Origin: an uncultured Muribaculaceae bacterium | Lineage (GTDB): Bacteria; Bacteroidota; Bacteroidia; Bacteroidales; Muribaculaceae | Assembly (NCBI GenBank): GCA_910585755.1 | Contig: CAJUFH010000083.1 | Coordinates: 1 to 7,501 of the forward strand | DNA length: 7,501 nucleotides | Direction: 5' to 3' | Shown here: one piece after another, positions 1 through 6,870 of the stretch | Layout of the letters: each line of letters begins with the position of its first letter | Numbering within the stretch: position 1 is the stretch's first letter | Position numbers and translations under genes: made by a program | Notes under the pieces: generated by a model | Told to the model about the DNA's origin: nothing | The model's database searches: none | Seen by the model: the letters and a program-made list of their open reading frames with translations, nothing else

Positions 1-1917
1 TCTAACCATTAGGCAATTATGAAATTGCGCTTTTTTGAGTGGCGAAGTCAGGAGGAGGCGCATGCGGCAGCGGGCGCAGTCGAAGGCGAGGCGGAAGCGG
101 TTGCCGGAGGAGGTAAGGTAGAGTTCGGAGGGATATTTTGCGGCGCCACCCTCTTTGAGGCAGGCTCCGAGCTCGCGGCGGAGACAATAGCGGGTCTCCA
201 TCACCCGCACCTCGCCGCGGGAGGTGTCGGGAGCGGGACGCTCGACCTCGGCGGCCATCGCTCCTACTTCGGCCCCCGCCTCGGCGTAGAATCGGCGGGC
301 GAGGGAATTGGCCACGTTGTCGTGGCGGGTAAGGGGTTCGCTGCCGGGCCATCGGAGCGATGCGGCTTGCGGGCGGCGGGGCTCGCAGCGGTGACACGCC
401 TCGCGGGCCGTGTCGAGCGCCGATACAGCGTCGCGGCGAAGCTGTGCCAGCACCGACGCGGGAACGAACAATTCCCCGAGGGAATCCTCGACATCCTCAG
501 CGGCAAGAGAGTAGACAGTATCGCCCAGTTTGGCGAGCACCCGCAGCCTCCCCGCTTCCTGGGGCGTTTTCGCCGTCTGCCGCTCATAGTCGGCCGCGGC
601 GGAGACCCGCAGCCCGCTTTCGTCCTCCAGGTCGAGAACGAGGCGGCTCCCGGCGAGGCGCAGCGCAGCCTTCAGGGGGATGCGGCGCACGGCTGTATCT
701 CCCGCCATCAGTTTCTGCCGGGCGGCGTCAGAGTTGCGGTAAAGTGTAGCGCCCGAAGGAATTTCAACGGCGTTAGCGGTAAACAGAGTACCGTTCTCTA
801 TCCTGTTGAGGCGGAAGCCGCGGAAAGTTTCCGAAGCGTCGAAGAAGCCGAGGCCGTCGCCGTTGTTAAGGGTTACGCCCGGCTTGAGACGGACGCTGAA
901 CCTCCTTCCGGCCCCCGAAAGCACCTTCCCGACCTCCTCGCCAATCCATTTCGGAGACCCGAAAGTAGCCATCCTGCCGGGAGCGTCAGGCAACGTAAGG
1001 AAATACGAGGTATAGCCCCGGTTGAAGCTCCTGGAAAGCTCGGGGTCGAAGGCAAGCTCCACGCGCCCCGCCGACGAGCGGCGGTAAAGCGCCGGATTAG
1101 CGTCGATTACCGCGTCGAGCGCCCGGCGGTAGGCCGCTACAACGTTCTTTACATAGGAGGCATCCTTCAGCCGCCCCTCGATTTTAAAGGAGGAAGCCCC
1201 GACGGCGGCCAGCTCGGCCAGCCGGGCGGAGCGGTTCATGTCGCGGAGCGAGAGCATATGCTTGCCGCGCAGGAGCTTGCGCCCCGACGCGTCCTCCAGG
1301 TCGAAGGGAAAGCGGCATACCTGGGCGCACTCGCCGCGGTTGGCCGAGCGCCCCGTCAGCATGTAGCTCGCCTGGCAGTCGCCGCTGTAACTGACGCAGA
1401 GAGCGCCGTGGACGAACACCTCCAGCGGCACGTCGGTAGCCTCGGAAACAGCCCGTATCTCGTCGAGCGACAGCTCGCGGGCGAGCACGAGCTGGGAAAA
1501 ACCGGCGTCCTGCAGGAAGCGGGCCTTGGCCGGGCCGCGGGTGTCGCACTGGGTTGAGGCGTGCAAGGCAATCGGGGGGAGGTTCATCCTCAGGAGCCCC
1601 ATATCCTGCACGATCAGCGCGTCGACTCCGGCTCGCCAAAGGTCCCACACCAGCCGCTCGACCTCGGGAATCTCCTCCTCGTAGACGAGGGTGTTGACCG
1701 TCACGTAGAGCCTCGCCCCGTAGCGGTGGGCGAACGCGGCGGCGCAGCGTATGTCGGCCACGGAATTGGCAGCCTGGCGGCGGGCGCCGTGGGAAGGTGA
1801 CCCCATGTATACAGCGTCAGCGCCGTGGAGCACCGCCTGGATGGCGGTCTCAGCGTCCCGCGCCGGAGCAAGCAGCTCCAGGGGTCTCGGCCCGTTTTTT
1901 TCCTTTGTCTGTTCCAT
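1..1917 (-). CDS. U32-family protein, RlhA/TrhP-like (3' end beyond window)
   Basis: The frame is open from ATG at 1917 to the left edge, 639 codons without a stop; an in-frame TGA lies directly upstream of the ATG (1920-1918). The N-terminal motif ELLAPA (residues 14-19) with GADAVYMG (32-39), STQ (121-123), LARELSLDEI (145-154) and the U32 signature EVFVHGALC (166-174) identify the family, as does KIEGRLK (245-251). Cysteines 174, 181, 197 and 201 are spaced like the iron-sulfur ligands known from U32 proteins. A second group, C578, C586, C614 and C617, closes the C-terminal part (TRYCLRRELGAC, then FDCARC). Length and two-part layout resemble E. coli RlhA (about 650 residues, DUF3656), which hydroxylates C2501 of 23S rRNA; the shorter TrhP acts on tRNA U34. 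Members were once called collagenase-like peptidases, but RNA hydroxylation is the better-supported role. Which RNA this one modifies cannot be read here. By homology the stop should lie only a little beyond the edge. It diverges from pta. Confidence 0.93.
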   Translation of the reverse strand, partial: MEQTKEKNGPRPLELLAPARDAETAIQAVLHGADAVYMGSPSHGARRQAANSVADIRCAAAFAHRYGARLYVTVNTLVYEEEIPEVERLVWDLWRAGVDALIVQDMGLLRMNLPPIALHASTQCDTRGPAKARFLQDAGFSQLVLARELSLDEIRAVSEATDVPLEVFVHGALCVSYSGDCQASYMLTGRSANRGECAQVCRFPFDLEDASGRKLLRGKHMLSLRDMNRSARLAELAAVGASSFKIEGRLKDASYVKNVVAAYRRALDAVIDANPALYRRSSAGRVELAFDPELSRSFNRGYTSYFLTLPDAPGRMATFGSPKWIGEEVGKVLSGAGRRFSVRLKPGVTLNNGDGLGFFDASETFRGFRLNRIENGTLFTANAVEIPSGATLYRNSDAARQKLMAGDTAVRRIPLKAALRLAGSRLVLDLEDESGLRVSAAADYERQTAKTPQEAGRLRVLAKLGDTVYSLAAEDVEDSLGELFVPASVLAQLRRDAVSALDTAREACHRCEPRRPQAASLRWPGSEPLTRHDNVANSLARRFYAEAGAEVGAMAAEVERPAPDTSRGEVRVMETRYCLRRELGACLKEGGAAKYPSELYLTSSGNRFRLAFDCARCRMRLLLTSPLKKAQFHNCLMVR

Positions 1918-1925
1918 TCAGGGGT

Positions 1926-1933
1926 CAAAGTTA
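1926..1933 (-). promoter_or_regulatory. Predicted -7 box of the U32 gene
   Basis: Read on the minus strand this is TAACTTTG, a perfect match to the Bacteroidetes -7 consensus TAnnTTTG. It ends only 8 bases before the ATG at 1917, so transcription would start roughly 4-5 bases before the start codon. No TTTG-like -33 element is seen 19-21 bases upstream, which lowers confidence. Confidence 0.5.
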
Positions 1934-1998
1934 CGGCTTTTTGAACAATATTACCCCATAAGCGCGCAATAACGCTCCTCTGTTCGGAAGTTTTTTGC

Positions 1999-2006
1999 TA
2001 TTTTCG
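1999..2006 (+). promoter_or_regulatory. Possible -7 box of pta
   Basis: TATTTTCG differs from the Bacteroidetes consensus TAnnTTTG at one base. It would place the transcription start near 2010 and give a leader of about 55 bases before the pta ATG. No convincing -33 element is found at the usual distance, so this is a weak prediction. Confidence 0.3.
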
Positions 2007-2033
2007 CGGTAACAAACCAAACCAATCATCCGT

Positions 2034-2047
2034 CTCGCCCCGGCGAG
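2034..2047 (+). other. Small GC-rich hairpin in the pta leader
   Basis: CTCGC (2034-2038) can pair with GCGAG (2043-2047) around a CCCG loop. It ends 17 bases before the pta start and is followed by an A-rich stretch (CCAAAGAAAAAC) that probably serves as the ribosome-loading region. The pairing is seen directly; any role in translation is inference, and a stem this short can arise by chance in GC-rich DNA. Confidence 0.3.
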
Positions 2048-2064
2048 CATCACCAAAGAAAAAC

Positions 2065-3072
2065 ATGGAACTTTTTGAACGCCTGACCCGCAGAGCAAAA
2101 GAGAATCCCCGCCGCATCGTCCTCCCCGAAGGCACCGAGCAGCGCAACCTCGAAGCAGCCGACCTGATCCTGGCCGAAGGCCTCGCCGAAATCATCCTGA
2201 TCGGCAGCAAAACCGAAATAACAGAGAAAGCCAAGGAGCTTAACCTGGCCAACATACACAAGGCCGCAATCGTCGACCCCGCCGACGAGGCCGTCATCGA
2301 CAAGTACGCCCCCCTCTTCTACGAGCTCCGCAAGAAGAAGGGAATCTCGATGGAGGACGCCCGCAAGACAACCGCCAAAGTCCTCTACCTCGGCGCGCTG
2401 ATGGTAAAGGCCGGCGACGCCGACGGCATGGTATCCGGCGCCATCAACACCACGGGCGACGTGCTCCGCGCCGCCTTCCAGGTAATCAAGACCGCCCCCG
2501 GAATCGACACCGTCTCCGGCGCGTTCCTGATGATCCTCCCCAAGGACTCCCCCTACGGCACCGACGGCCTGATGGTGTTCGCCGACTGTGCCGTGGTTCC
2601 CGACCCCGACGCGCGCCAGCTCGCCCAAATCGCCGTATGCTCCGCCAAGACCGCCAAGGAGGTAGCCGGAATCGACCCCAGGGTAGCCATCCTCACCTTC
2701 TCCACCAAGGGTAGCGCCAAGCACGAGCGCGTCGACAAGGTTATCGAGGCTACCGCCCTCGCCCACGAGATGGATCCCTCGCTCGAACTCGACGGCGAGC
2801 TGCAGGCCGATGCCGCGATGGTTCCCGTTGTAGCATCCCTCAAAGCCCCCGAAAGCCACGTCGCCGGGAAGGCCAACGTACTCGTATTCCCCTCGCTCGA
2901 AGTCGGCAACATCGCCTACAAGCTCGTGCAGCGCCTGGCCGGGGTCCAGGCCGTCGGCCCGCTGCTGCAGGGTCTCGCCGCCCCCGTCAGCGACCTCTCC
3001 CGCGGCTGCAACGCCCACGACATCTACAAGACAATCATCATGACCGCCAACCAGGCCATCCACGAAAAATAA
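2065..3072 (+). CDS. pta: Phosphate acetyltransferase
   Basis: This enzyme interconverts acetyl-CoA plus phosphate and acetyl-phosphate plus CoA in the cytoplasm, the first step of acetate formation. The 335-residue length fits the short, single-domain form of Pta (PTA_PTB domain), without the N-terminal regulatory domains of the E. coli enzyme. Family motifs are DGELQADAA (residues about 248-256), FPSLEVGNIAYKLVQ near 280 and GPLLQGLAAPVSDLSRGC near 298-315. S312, R313 and D319 keep the spacing of catalytic Ser309, Arg310 and Asp316 of the Methanosarcina thermophila enzyme. The start is the first ATG after the A-rich leader and the family N-terminus aligns there (MELFERL). ackA follows in the same direction after a 174-bp repeat-bearing spacer, so the two may be co-transcribed but the spacing is wide for an operon. 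Phosphate butyryltransferases are related; the neighbouring acetate kinase supports acetyl specificity. Confidence 0.96.
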   Translation: MELFERLTRRAKENPRRIVLPEGTEQRNLEAADLILAEGLAEIILIGSKTEITEKAKELNLANIHKAAIVDPADEAVIDKYAPLFYELRKKKGISMEDARKTTAKVLYLGALMVKAGDADGMVSGAINTTGDVLRAAFQVIKTAPGIDTVSGAFLMILPKDSPYGTDGLMVFADCAVVPDPDARQLAQIAVCSAKTAKEVAGIDPRVAILTFSTKGSAKHERVDKVIEATALAHEMDPSLELDGELQADAAMVPVVASLKAPESHVAGKANVLVFPSLEVGNIAYKLVQRLAGVQAVGPLLQGLAAPVSDLSRGCNAHDIYKTIIMTANQAIHEK

Positions 3073-3079
3073 CCAACTC

Positions 3080-3231
3080 AACTTTCGCAAGCTCAAGTTG
3101 AAGTGAACAAAGTGAAAAGTGAAAATCAGGCTTCGCCTGAGTGAAGATAACACTCGATATTGGTATCTCCTTCACCTTTCACCCTTCACCCTTCACCTTT
3201 AAGGTGAGCAAGTTGGAAACTTGCGAAACTT
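3080..3231. repeat. Fold-back (imperfect inverted repeat) element between pta and ackA
   Basis: The 152-bp stretch is bounded by a 12-bp inverted repeat with one mismatch: AACTTTCGCAAG (3080-3091) against CTTGCGAAACTT (3220-3231). Inside, four GTGAA motifs on the left (3103, 3112, 3119, 3141) face four TTCAC motifs on the right (3171, 3178, 3185, 3192). The apex can pair AGATAACA (3145-3152) with TGGTATCT (3161-3168), one mismatch. Smaller hairpins sit on the arms: TCAGGC/GCCTGA (3126-3140), CAAGTT/AACTTG (3209-3223) and CAACTT/AAGTTG (3079-3100). It has no coding potential and begins 7 bases after the pta stop. It resembles a small non-autonomous repeat (MITE- or REP-like), but no target-site duplication is evident, so mobility is inference. 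Confidence 0.6.
3170..3197. repeat. Tandem heptamer, four copies of YTTCACC
   Basis: Four adjacent 7-bp units read CTTCACC, TTTCACC, CTTCACC, CTTCACC, followed by a partial TTT. They form the right arm of the fold-back element, and the reverse complement (GGTGAAR) resembles the looser GTGAA motifs on the left arm. Copy number could change by slippage. The array lies 50 bp upstream of the ackA start. Confidence 0.8.
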
Positions 3232-3246
3232 AAATCATTTACAGCA

Positions 3247-4455
3247 ATGAAGATTCTCGTTCTGAACTGCGGAAGCAGTTCCGTTAAATACAAACTCATC
3301 GACACCGCCGAAGAAAAGGTTCTCGCCGAAGGCGGAGTGGAGAAAATCGGCCTCCCCGACGGTTTCCTCAAATACAAGCAGAAAGACGGCAACAAGGCCA
3401 TTAAGGAACTCGGCCTGACCGACCACAAGGGCGCCGTGAAGGCCGTGCTCGACATTCTGACCGACGCCAAGGACGGCTGCATCAAGTCGTACAGCGAGAT
3501 TGACGCCGTAGGCCACCGCGTTGTCCACGGCGGCGAGAAGTTCGCCAAGAGCGTCCTGCTGACCGACGAGGTGCTCCAGCAGGTCAAGGACTGCTACGAC
3601 CTGGCCCCCCTCCACAACCCCGCCAACGTAACCGGTATCGAGGCCGTAGAGGAAATCCTCCCCGGCATCAAGCAGGTAGGCGTGTTCGACACCGCCTTCC
3701 ACCAGACGATGCCCGCCAAGTCGTTTATGTACGCCCTCCCCTACAAATACTACGAAGAGGACGGCGTGCGCCGCTACGGCTTTCACGGCACCAGCCACCG
3801 CTACGTCTCGCAGCGCGTGTGCGAAATCCTCGGTGTTGACCCCAAGGAGGTCAAAATCATCACCTGCCACGTAGGCAACGGCGGCTCCATCACCGCTATC
3901 GAAGGGGGCAAGAGCGTCGACACCTCCATGGGCCTCACCCCGACCGAGGGCCTCATGATGGGCACCCGCGTCGGCGACGTCGACCCCGGGGCGCTTACCT
4001 TCCTGATGAAGAAGCACAACCTCACAGCCGACGACCTCCAGCGCGTGATTAACAAGGAGAGCGGTGTGGGAGGCGTCAGCGGCGTTTCCTCCGACATGCG
4101 CGAAATCGAGGCTGCCGTCAACGCCGGCGACCCCCGCGCCAAACTCGCCCTTGACATGTACGAACAGCGCATCCTGAAATACATCGGCGCCTACGCCGCC
4201 GAGATGGGAGGAGTGGACATCATCGTCTTCACCGGCGGCGTCGGCGAGAACCAGACAGGGCTCCGCTCCAACGTCTGCAAGCCCCTCGCTTTCATGGGCG
4301 TCAAGCTCGACGAGGACCTCAACGCCAAGACCCGCGGCACCGACACCATAATCTCCACCCCCGACTCGAAGGTGAAGGTCGTCGTCGTCCCGACCGACGA
4401 GGAGCTGATGATCGCCCGCGATACCGAGGCCATCGTTTCCGGCCGCGGCCTCTAA
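3247..4455 (+). CDS. ackA: Acetate kinase
   Basis: This enzyme transfers phosphate from acetyl-phosphate to ADP, giving acetate and ATP, the second step after Pta; it belongs to the ASKHA (actin/hexokinase/Hsp70) fold and acts in the cytoplasm. Length is 402 residues, standard for the family. The N-terminal signature LNCGSSSVK (residues 6-14), YGFHGTSHRYV (177-187), HVGNGGS (208-214) and FTGGVGENQ (327-335) are all present. Residues N7, R91, H123, D148, H180, R241 and E384 fall at the same numbers as the active-site residues of the Methanosarcina thermophila enzyme, so it should be active. The start is fixed by the family N-terminus MKILVLNCG. No good promoter is seen just upstream; transcription probably comes from pta or from within the repeat spacer. 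A GC-rich hairpin follows the stop. Confidence 0.97.
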   Translation: MKILVLNCGSSSVKYKLIDTAEEKVLAEGGVEKIGLPDGFLKYKQKDGNKAIKELGLTDHKGAVKAVLDILTDAKDGCIKSYSEIDAVGHRVVHGGEKFAKSVLLTDEVLQQVKDCYDLAPLHNPANVTGIEAVEEILPGIKQVGVFDTAFHQTMPAKSFMYALPYKYYEEDGVRRYGFHGTSHRYVSQRVCEILGVDPKEVKIITCHVGNGGSITAIEGGKSVDTSMGLTPTEGLMMGTRVGDVDPGALTFLMKKHNLTADDLQRVINKESGVGGVSGVSSDMREIEAAVNAGDPRAKLALDMYEQRILKYIGAYAAEMGGVDIIVFTGGVGENQTGLRSNVCKPLAFMGVKLDEDLNAKTRGTDTIISTPDSKVKVVVVPTDEELMIARDTEAIVSGRGL

Positions 4456-4475
4456 ACCTCCCGCAACCCCTACCC

Positions 4476-4507
4476 ACCCGCCGGAGCCGTCCCGGATTCC
4501 GGCGGGT
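4476..4507 (+). terminator. GC-rich hairpin after ackA, possible terminator
   Basis: ACCCGCCGGAG (4476-4486) pairs with TTCCGGCGGGT (4497-4507) in ten Watson-Crick pairs plus one G-U, around a 10-base loop. It starts 20 bases after the ackA stop. The following bases (GACTTATAT) are not a proper T-tract, so it may act as a weak terminator or an mRNA 3'-end stabiliser rather than a full intrinsic terminator. Confidence 0.6.
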
Positions 4508-4530
4508 GACTTATATCATAAATAAGAAAT

Positions 4531-5421
4531 ATGCTTGACTTCGTTACCTGGACGGCTGACCCCGTCTTCCTCCATCTCGGCCCGCTGACGATCCGCTGGT
4601 ACGGAATGATGTTCGTAATCGGCTTCTTCCTCGGCTACAAAATCGTCGAGCGGATGTACCGCCGCGAAGGAGTCCCGGAATCCTGGATGGGCACACTGCT
4701 TATCTACGTCGTGGTCGCCACCATCGTCGGCGCGCGGCTGGGGCACGTGTTCTTCTACGAGTGGGACTACTATTCCCAGCACCCGATTAAAATCCTATAC
4801 ACCTGGGAAGGGGGCCTCGCGAGCCACGGCGGCACAATCGGCCTCATCCTCGCCGTGATACTATACTCGATTTTCACGACCAAGCGCTCCCCCCTCTGGA
4901 CCTTCGACCGCCTCGTGATTCCCATAGCGCTCGTCGGAGCAATGATACGCTTCGGCAACCTGATGAACCACGAAATATACGGCCACGTGACCGACTTCCC
5001 CTGGGGTTTCCGCTTCGTGACGAACGTCGGGCCGTGGATGGCCGGGGCGGAACCTGTGTTCTCTCCCCCCTCCCATCCGACGCAGATTTACGAGGCGCTG
5101 TGCTACCTGCTTCTGTTCGGCCTCCTGATGTGGATGTACTGGAAAAAGAACGCCGGAGAGCGTCCGGGACTGATATTCGGTGTGTTCTTCATCTGGCTCT
5201 TCGGGTCGCGCTTCCTGATCGAGTACATCAAGAACCCGCAGGTTGATTTCGAGGTCGGGATGACTCTCAACATGGGACAGATTCTCTCCATTCCCTTCAT
5301 ACTGATTGGAATAGGGCTGGTCTGCTACGCTATGACCCGCCCACGCGTACATATCGACTACCCCGACCGATTCCCCGACGAAACCTCGAAAGACAGCGGC
5401 AAGAAGCCCGCAAAGCACTGA
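4531..5421 (+). CDS. lgt: Prolipoprotein diacylglyceryl transferase
   Basis: Lgt is an inner-membrane enzyme that moves a diacylglyceryl group from phosphatidylglycerol to the lipobox cysteine of prolipoproteins, the first step of lipoprotein maturation. The protein has 296 residues and about seven hydrophobic segments, as usual for the family. Motifs are RWYGMMFVIGF (22-32), GGLASHGG (94-101, with the family's conserved histidine at H99), RFGNLMNHEIYG (140-151, close to the PROSITE Lgt signature but with Leu at 144 where Phe is usual), SHPTQIYE (181-188) and GSRFLIEY (225-232, containing the conserved arginine R227). A charged hydrophilic tail of some 25 residues ends the protein. The start is the first ATG after an AT-rich leader (ATAAATAAGAAAT). 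It lies 75 bp after ackA behind a hairpin and ends before a strong terminator, so it is probably its own transcription unit or a read-through partner of ackA. The lipoprotein encoded at 6896-7357 would be one of many substrates. Confidence 0.96.
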   Translation: MLDFVTWTADPVFLHLGPLTIRWYGMMFVIGFFLGYKIVERMYRREGVPESWMGTLLIYVVVATIVGARLGHVFFYEWDYYSQHPIKILYTWEGGLASHGGTIGLILAVILYSIFTTKRSPLWTFDRLVIPIALVGAMIRFGNLMNHEIYGHVTDFPWGFRFVTNVGPWMAGAEPVFSPPSHPTQIYEALCYLLLFGLLMWMYWKKNAGERPGLIFGVFFIWLFGSRFLIEYIKNPQVDFEVGMTLNMGQILSIPFILIGIGLVCYAMTRPRVHIDYPDRFPDETSKDSGKKPAKH

Positions 5422-5443
5422 AATCCAACCCGTCCATCCCTAT

Positions 5444-5480
5444 AATCGCATAAAATCCGACAAATTTTATGCGATTTTTT
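5444..5480 (+). terminator. Intrinsic terminator after lgt
   Basis: A perfect 13-bp stem pairs AATCGCATAAAAT (5444-5456) with ATTTTATGCGATT (5464-5476) around a 7-base loop (CCGACAA), and the right arm runs into six T residues (5475-5480). It starts 22 bases after the lgt stop and separates lgt from the sigma factor cluster. Confidence 0.88.
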
Positions 5481-5481
5481 A

Positions 5482-5489
5482 TATATTCG
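5482..5489 (+). promoter_or_regulatory. Possible -7 box of the sigma factor cluster
   Basis: TATATTCG matches TAnnTTTG except for one C, the same deviation as the candidate box upstream of pta. It sits right after the lgt terminator and would give a leader of about 45 bases before the ATG at 5539. No TTTG-type -33 element is visible. If the sigma factor drives its own promoter, the real elements could look different. Confidence 0.3.
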
Positions 5490-5538
5490 TGTCACAAACA
5501 GCCCCACTCCCGCATCTACATTACAGAAACCCCGCATA

Positions 5539-6057
5539 ATGGACAGCAATGAGTTTAAACAACAGGTCATCCCCCACTACCGCGCGATGTACGGCGTGGC
5601 CGTGGCAATGCTCGGAGGAGACTCCCAGCGGGCCGAGGATGCCGTGCAGGACACGATGCTGCGCCTGTGGGACCACCGCGGACAGCTCGCAACCGTAAGC
5701 TCCCTAAAAGCCTACGCTATCCGGGCCGTGCGCAACAGATGCCTGGAGCTTATACGGTCCGCCACCCCCGAAGCCGACGTTGACGACCCCGCAACCCGCA
5801 CCGCCGTAGACGCGGCCTCCGTCTCCCCCCAGCAGGCCGCCACGGAAGCCTCCGACCAGCTCGAACTCGCCTCCCGCCTGATCAGCCGCCTGCCGGAATC
5901 GCAACAGGAAATACTCCGCATGCGGGCTTTCGCCGACCTCGACAACGAGGAGATAGCCCAGACCCTCGGAATAAACAACGCGACCGTAAGGCAGCAGCTT
6001 TCGAGGGCGAGGAAAACGCTAAGGCAACTGATGGGCAGCCATCTCCGCCGACCGTAA
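5539..6057 (+). CDS. ECF-type RNA polymerase sigma factor
   Basis: The 172-residue protein has the two-domain layout of an extracytoplasmic-function sigma-70 factor. Region 2 (about residues 10-77) contains AEDAVQDTMLRLWDHR (32-47), the usual core-polymerase binding helix, and AIRAVRNRCLELIR (60-73) typical of region 2.4. A linker rich in Ala, Asp and Ser (74-110) leads to region 4 (about 115-165) with RLPESQQEILRMRAF and a helix-turn-helix EEIAQTLGINNATVRQQLSR (137-156), which would contact the -35-type element. The start is the first ATG after the leader; MDSNEFKQ is a normal beginning for the family. Downstream, 38 bp away, is a single-pass membrane protein that is likely its anti-sigma factor, and then a DUF4252 lipoprotein. 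Promoter targets cannot be deduced. It is not a housekeeping sigma, since regions 1 and 3 are absent. Confidence 0.93.
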   Translation: MDSNEFKQQVIPHYRAMYGVAVAMLGGDSQRAEDAVQDTMLRLWDHRGQLATVSSLKAYAIRAVRNRCLELIRSATPEADVDDPATRTAVDAASVSPQQAATEASDQLELASRLISRLPESQQEILRMRAFADLDNEEIAQTLGINNATVRQQLSRARKTLRQLMGSHLRRP

Positions 6058-6095
6058 AGAACATTATACCGACAATCCTTTTTCTCCTTCACGAT

Positions 6096-6827
6096 ATGAA
6101 ACCCGAAAACCTAAAACGCCTGACCGAGCTTCTCAACCGATACTTCGACGGAGAGACCTCTCCCGCCGAGGAAGCTGAAATCGAAGCGCTCGCCGGTAAC
6201 GCCGGGTCCCTTCCGGCAGAACTTGAAGCAGACCTGAAGGCCTTCGCCATATGCCGCGGAGAGGCCGTCCCGGTGCCCACAGAGGGGATGCTGTCAAGGT
6301 TGGAAGACGCGATAGACCGCCGCGCCGCAGAGGAAATAGCCGCGGAAGCCAAGTCAAGGCTTCGCCGCAACCGCCTCGCCTGGACCTCCGTCGCCGCAGC
6401 AGCCGTAGTTGCGATAGCCCTCCTCGTTCCGGCGCTTCGCCAGTCTCCCCGGGAACCCATCCAGAACGACAACCTTATCGCCGAGGTCAACCCGGCCCCT
6501 TACGAGGAAGACAACGAGAAAACTGATTCCGCCCTCCCCGCTGAACCCAGGCCCCAAGTAACCCCTTCAGTGAACGCCGCTCCCGGCAAACCGAAACGCG
6601 TATCGCCAAAACCGAGCCTACCTGCCGCCGGAACAACCCCGACACGCATAGTCGACAACCCCGACGAAGCAGCCATGTACCTCGCCAACGCCCTCAGAAT
6701 CGTCGGCAAGACTAAGAAAGCAGCCGACGAGCGCGTCTCCGAGTGTAACACGCGGCTCGAACGGGCCGGGCAGATACTCAACCGGTTAGGCGACCGCCTC
6801 AGAACAGCCGAAGCCGACCCCGCCTGA
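6096..6827 (+). CDS. Single-pass membrane protein, probable anti-sigma factor
   Basis: This 243-residue protein has a charged N-terminal part (1-93), one hydrophobic segment at about 94-114 (from LAWTSVAAAAVV to LLVPAL) preceded by RLRRNR, and a Pro/Ala-rich outer part (115-190) ending in a charged, probably helical tail (195-243). The positive residues before the hydrophobic segment predict the N-terminus inside the cytoplasm. The stretch LLNRYFDGETSPAEEAEIEAL (starting at residue 12) resembles the first helices of anti-sigma domains. The only early cysteine is C53, and there is no HxxxCxxC zinc motif, so it would be a non-zinc anti-sigma domain. It follows the sigma gene by 38 bp in the same direction, the classic position for a membrane anti-sigma factor that holds the sigma until an envelope signal arrives. 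Function is inferred from position and topology; I do not recognise a specific named family for the outer part. Confidence 0.72.
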   Translation: MKPENLKRLTELLNRYFDGETSPAEEAEIEALAGNAGSLPAELEADLKAFAICRGEAVPVPTEGMLSRLEDAIDRRAAEEIAAEAKSRLRRNRLAWTSVAAAAVVAIALLVPALRQSPREPIQNDNLIAEVNPAPYEEDNEKTDSALPAEPRPQVTPSVNAAPGKPKRVSPKPSLPAAGTTPTRIVDNPDEAAMYLANALRIVGKTKKAADERVSECNTRLERAGQILNRLGDRLRTAEADPA

Positions 6828-6870
6828 CACCCGGGACCAAACCGATTCCGACAACACAAACGAACAAACA

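Noticed and set aside
19..1557. A 512-codon open frame on the plus strand across the U32 gene
   Set aside because: It is codon-on-codon antisense to the minus-strand U32 frame, which carries all the recognisable motifs. The opposite frame stays open because GC-rich codons avoid TTA, CTA and TCA. The plus translation is Gly/Ala/Arg-rich without any domain.
3126..3140. TCAGGC-TTC-GCCTGA hairpin as a terminator for pta
   Set aside because: A 6-bp stem followed by GTGAAG and not a T-tract; better explained as an arm hairpin of the larger fold-back element.
2050..3153. A 367-codon open frame on the minus strand over pta
   Set aside because: It is an antisense shadow of pta in GC-rich DNA and extends into the repeat spacer; it has no recognisable motif and is Gly/Val-rich, as expected for such shadows.
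3170..3197. Heptamer array as a CRISPR or other repeat-spacer system
   Set aside because: The units are adjacent 7-mers with no spacers, and no cas-like gene is nearby.
3235..4017. A 260-codon open frame on the minus strand over ackA
   Set aside because: Antisense shadow of the acetate kinase gene, with no family resemblance and no upstream signals.
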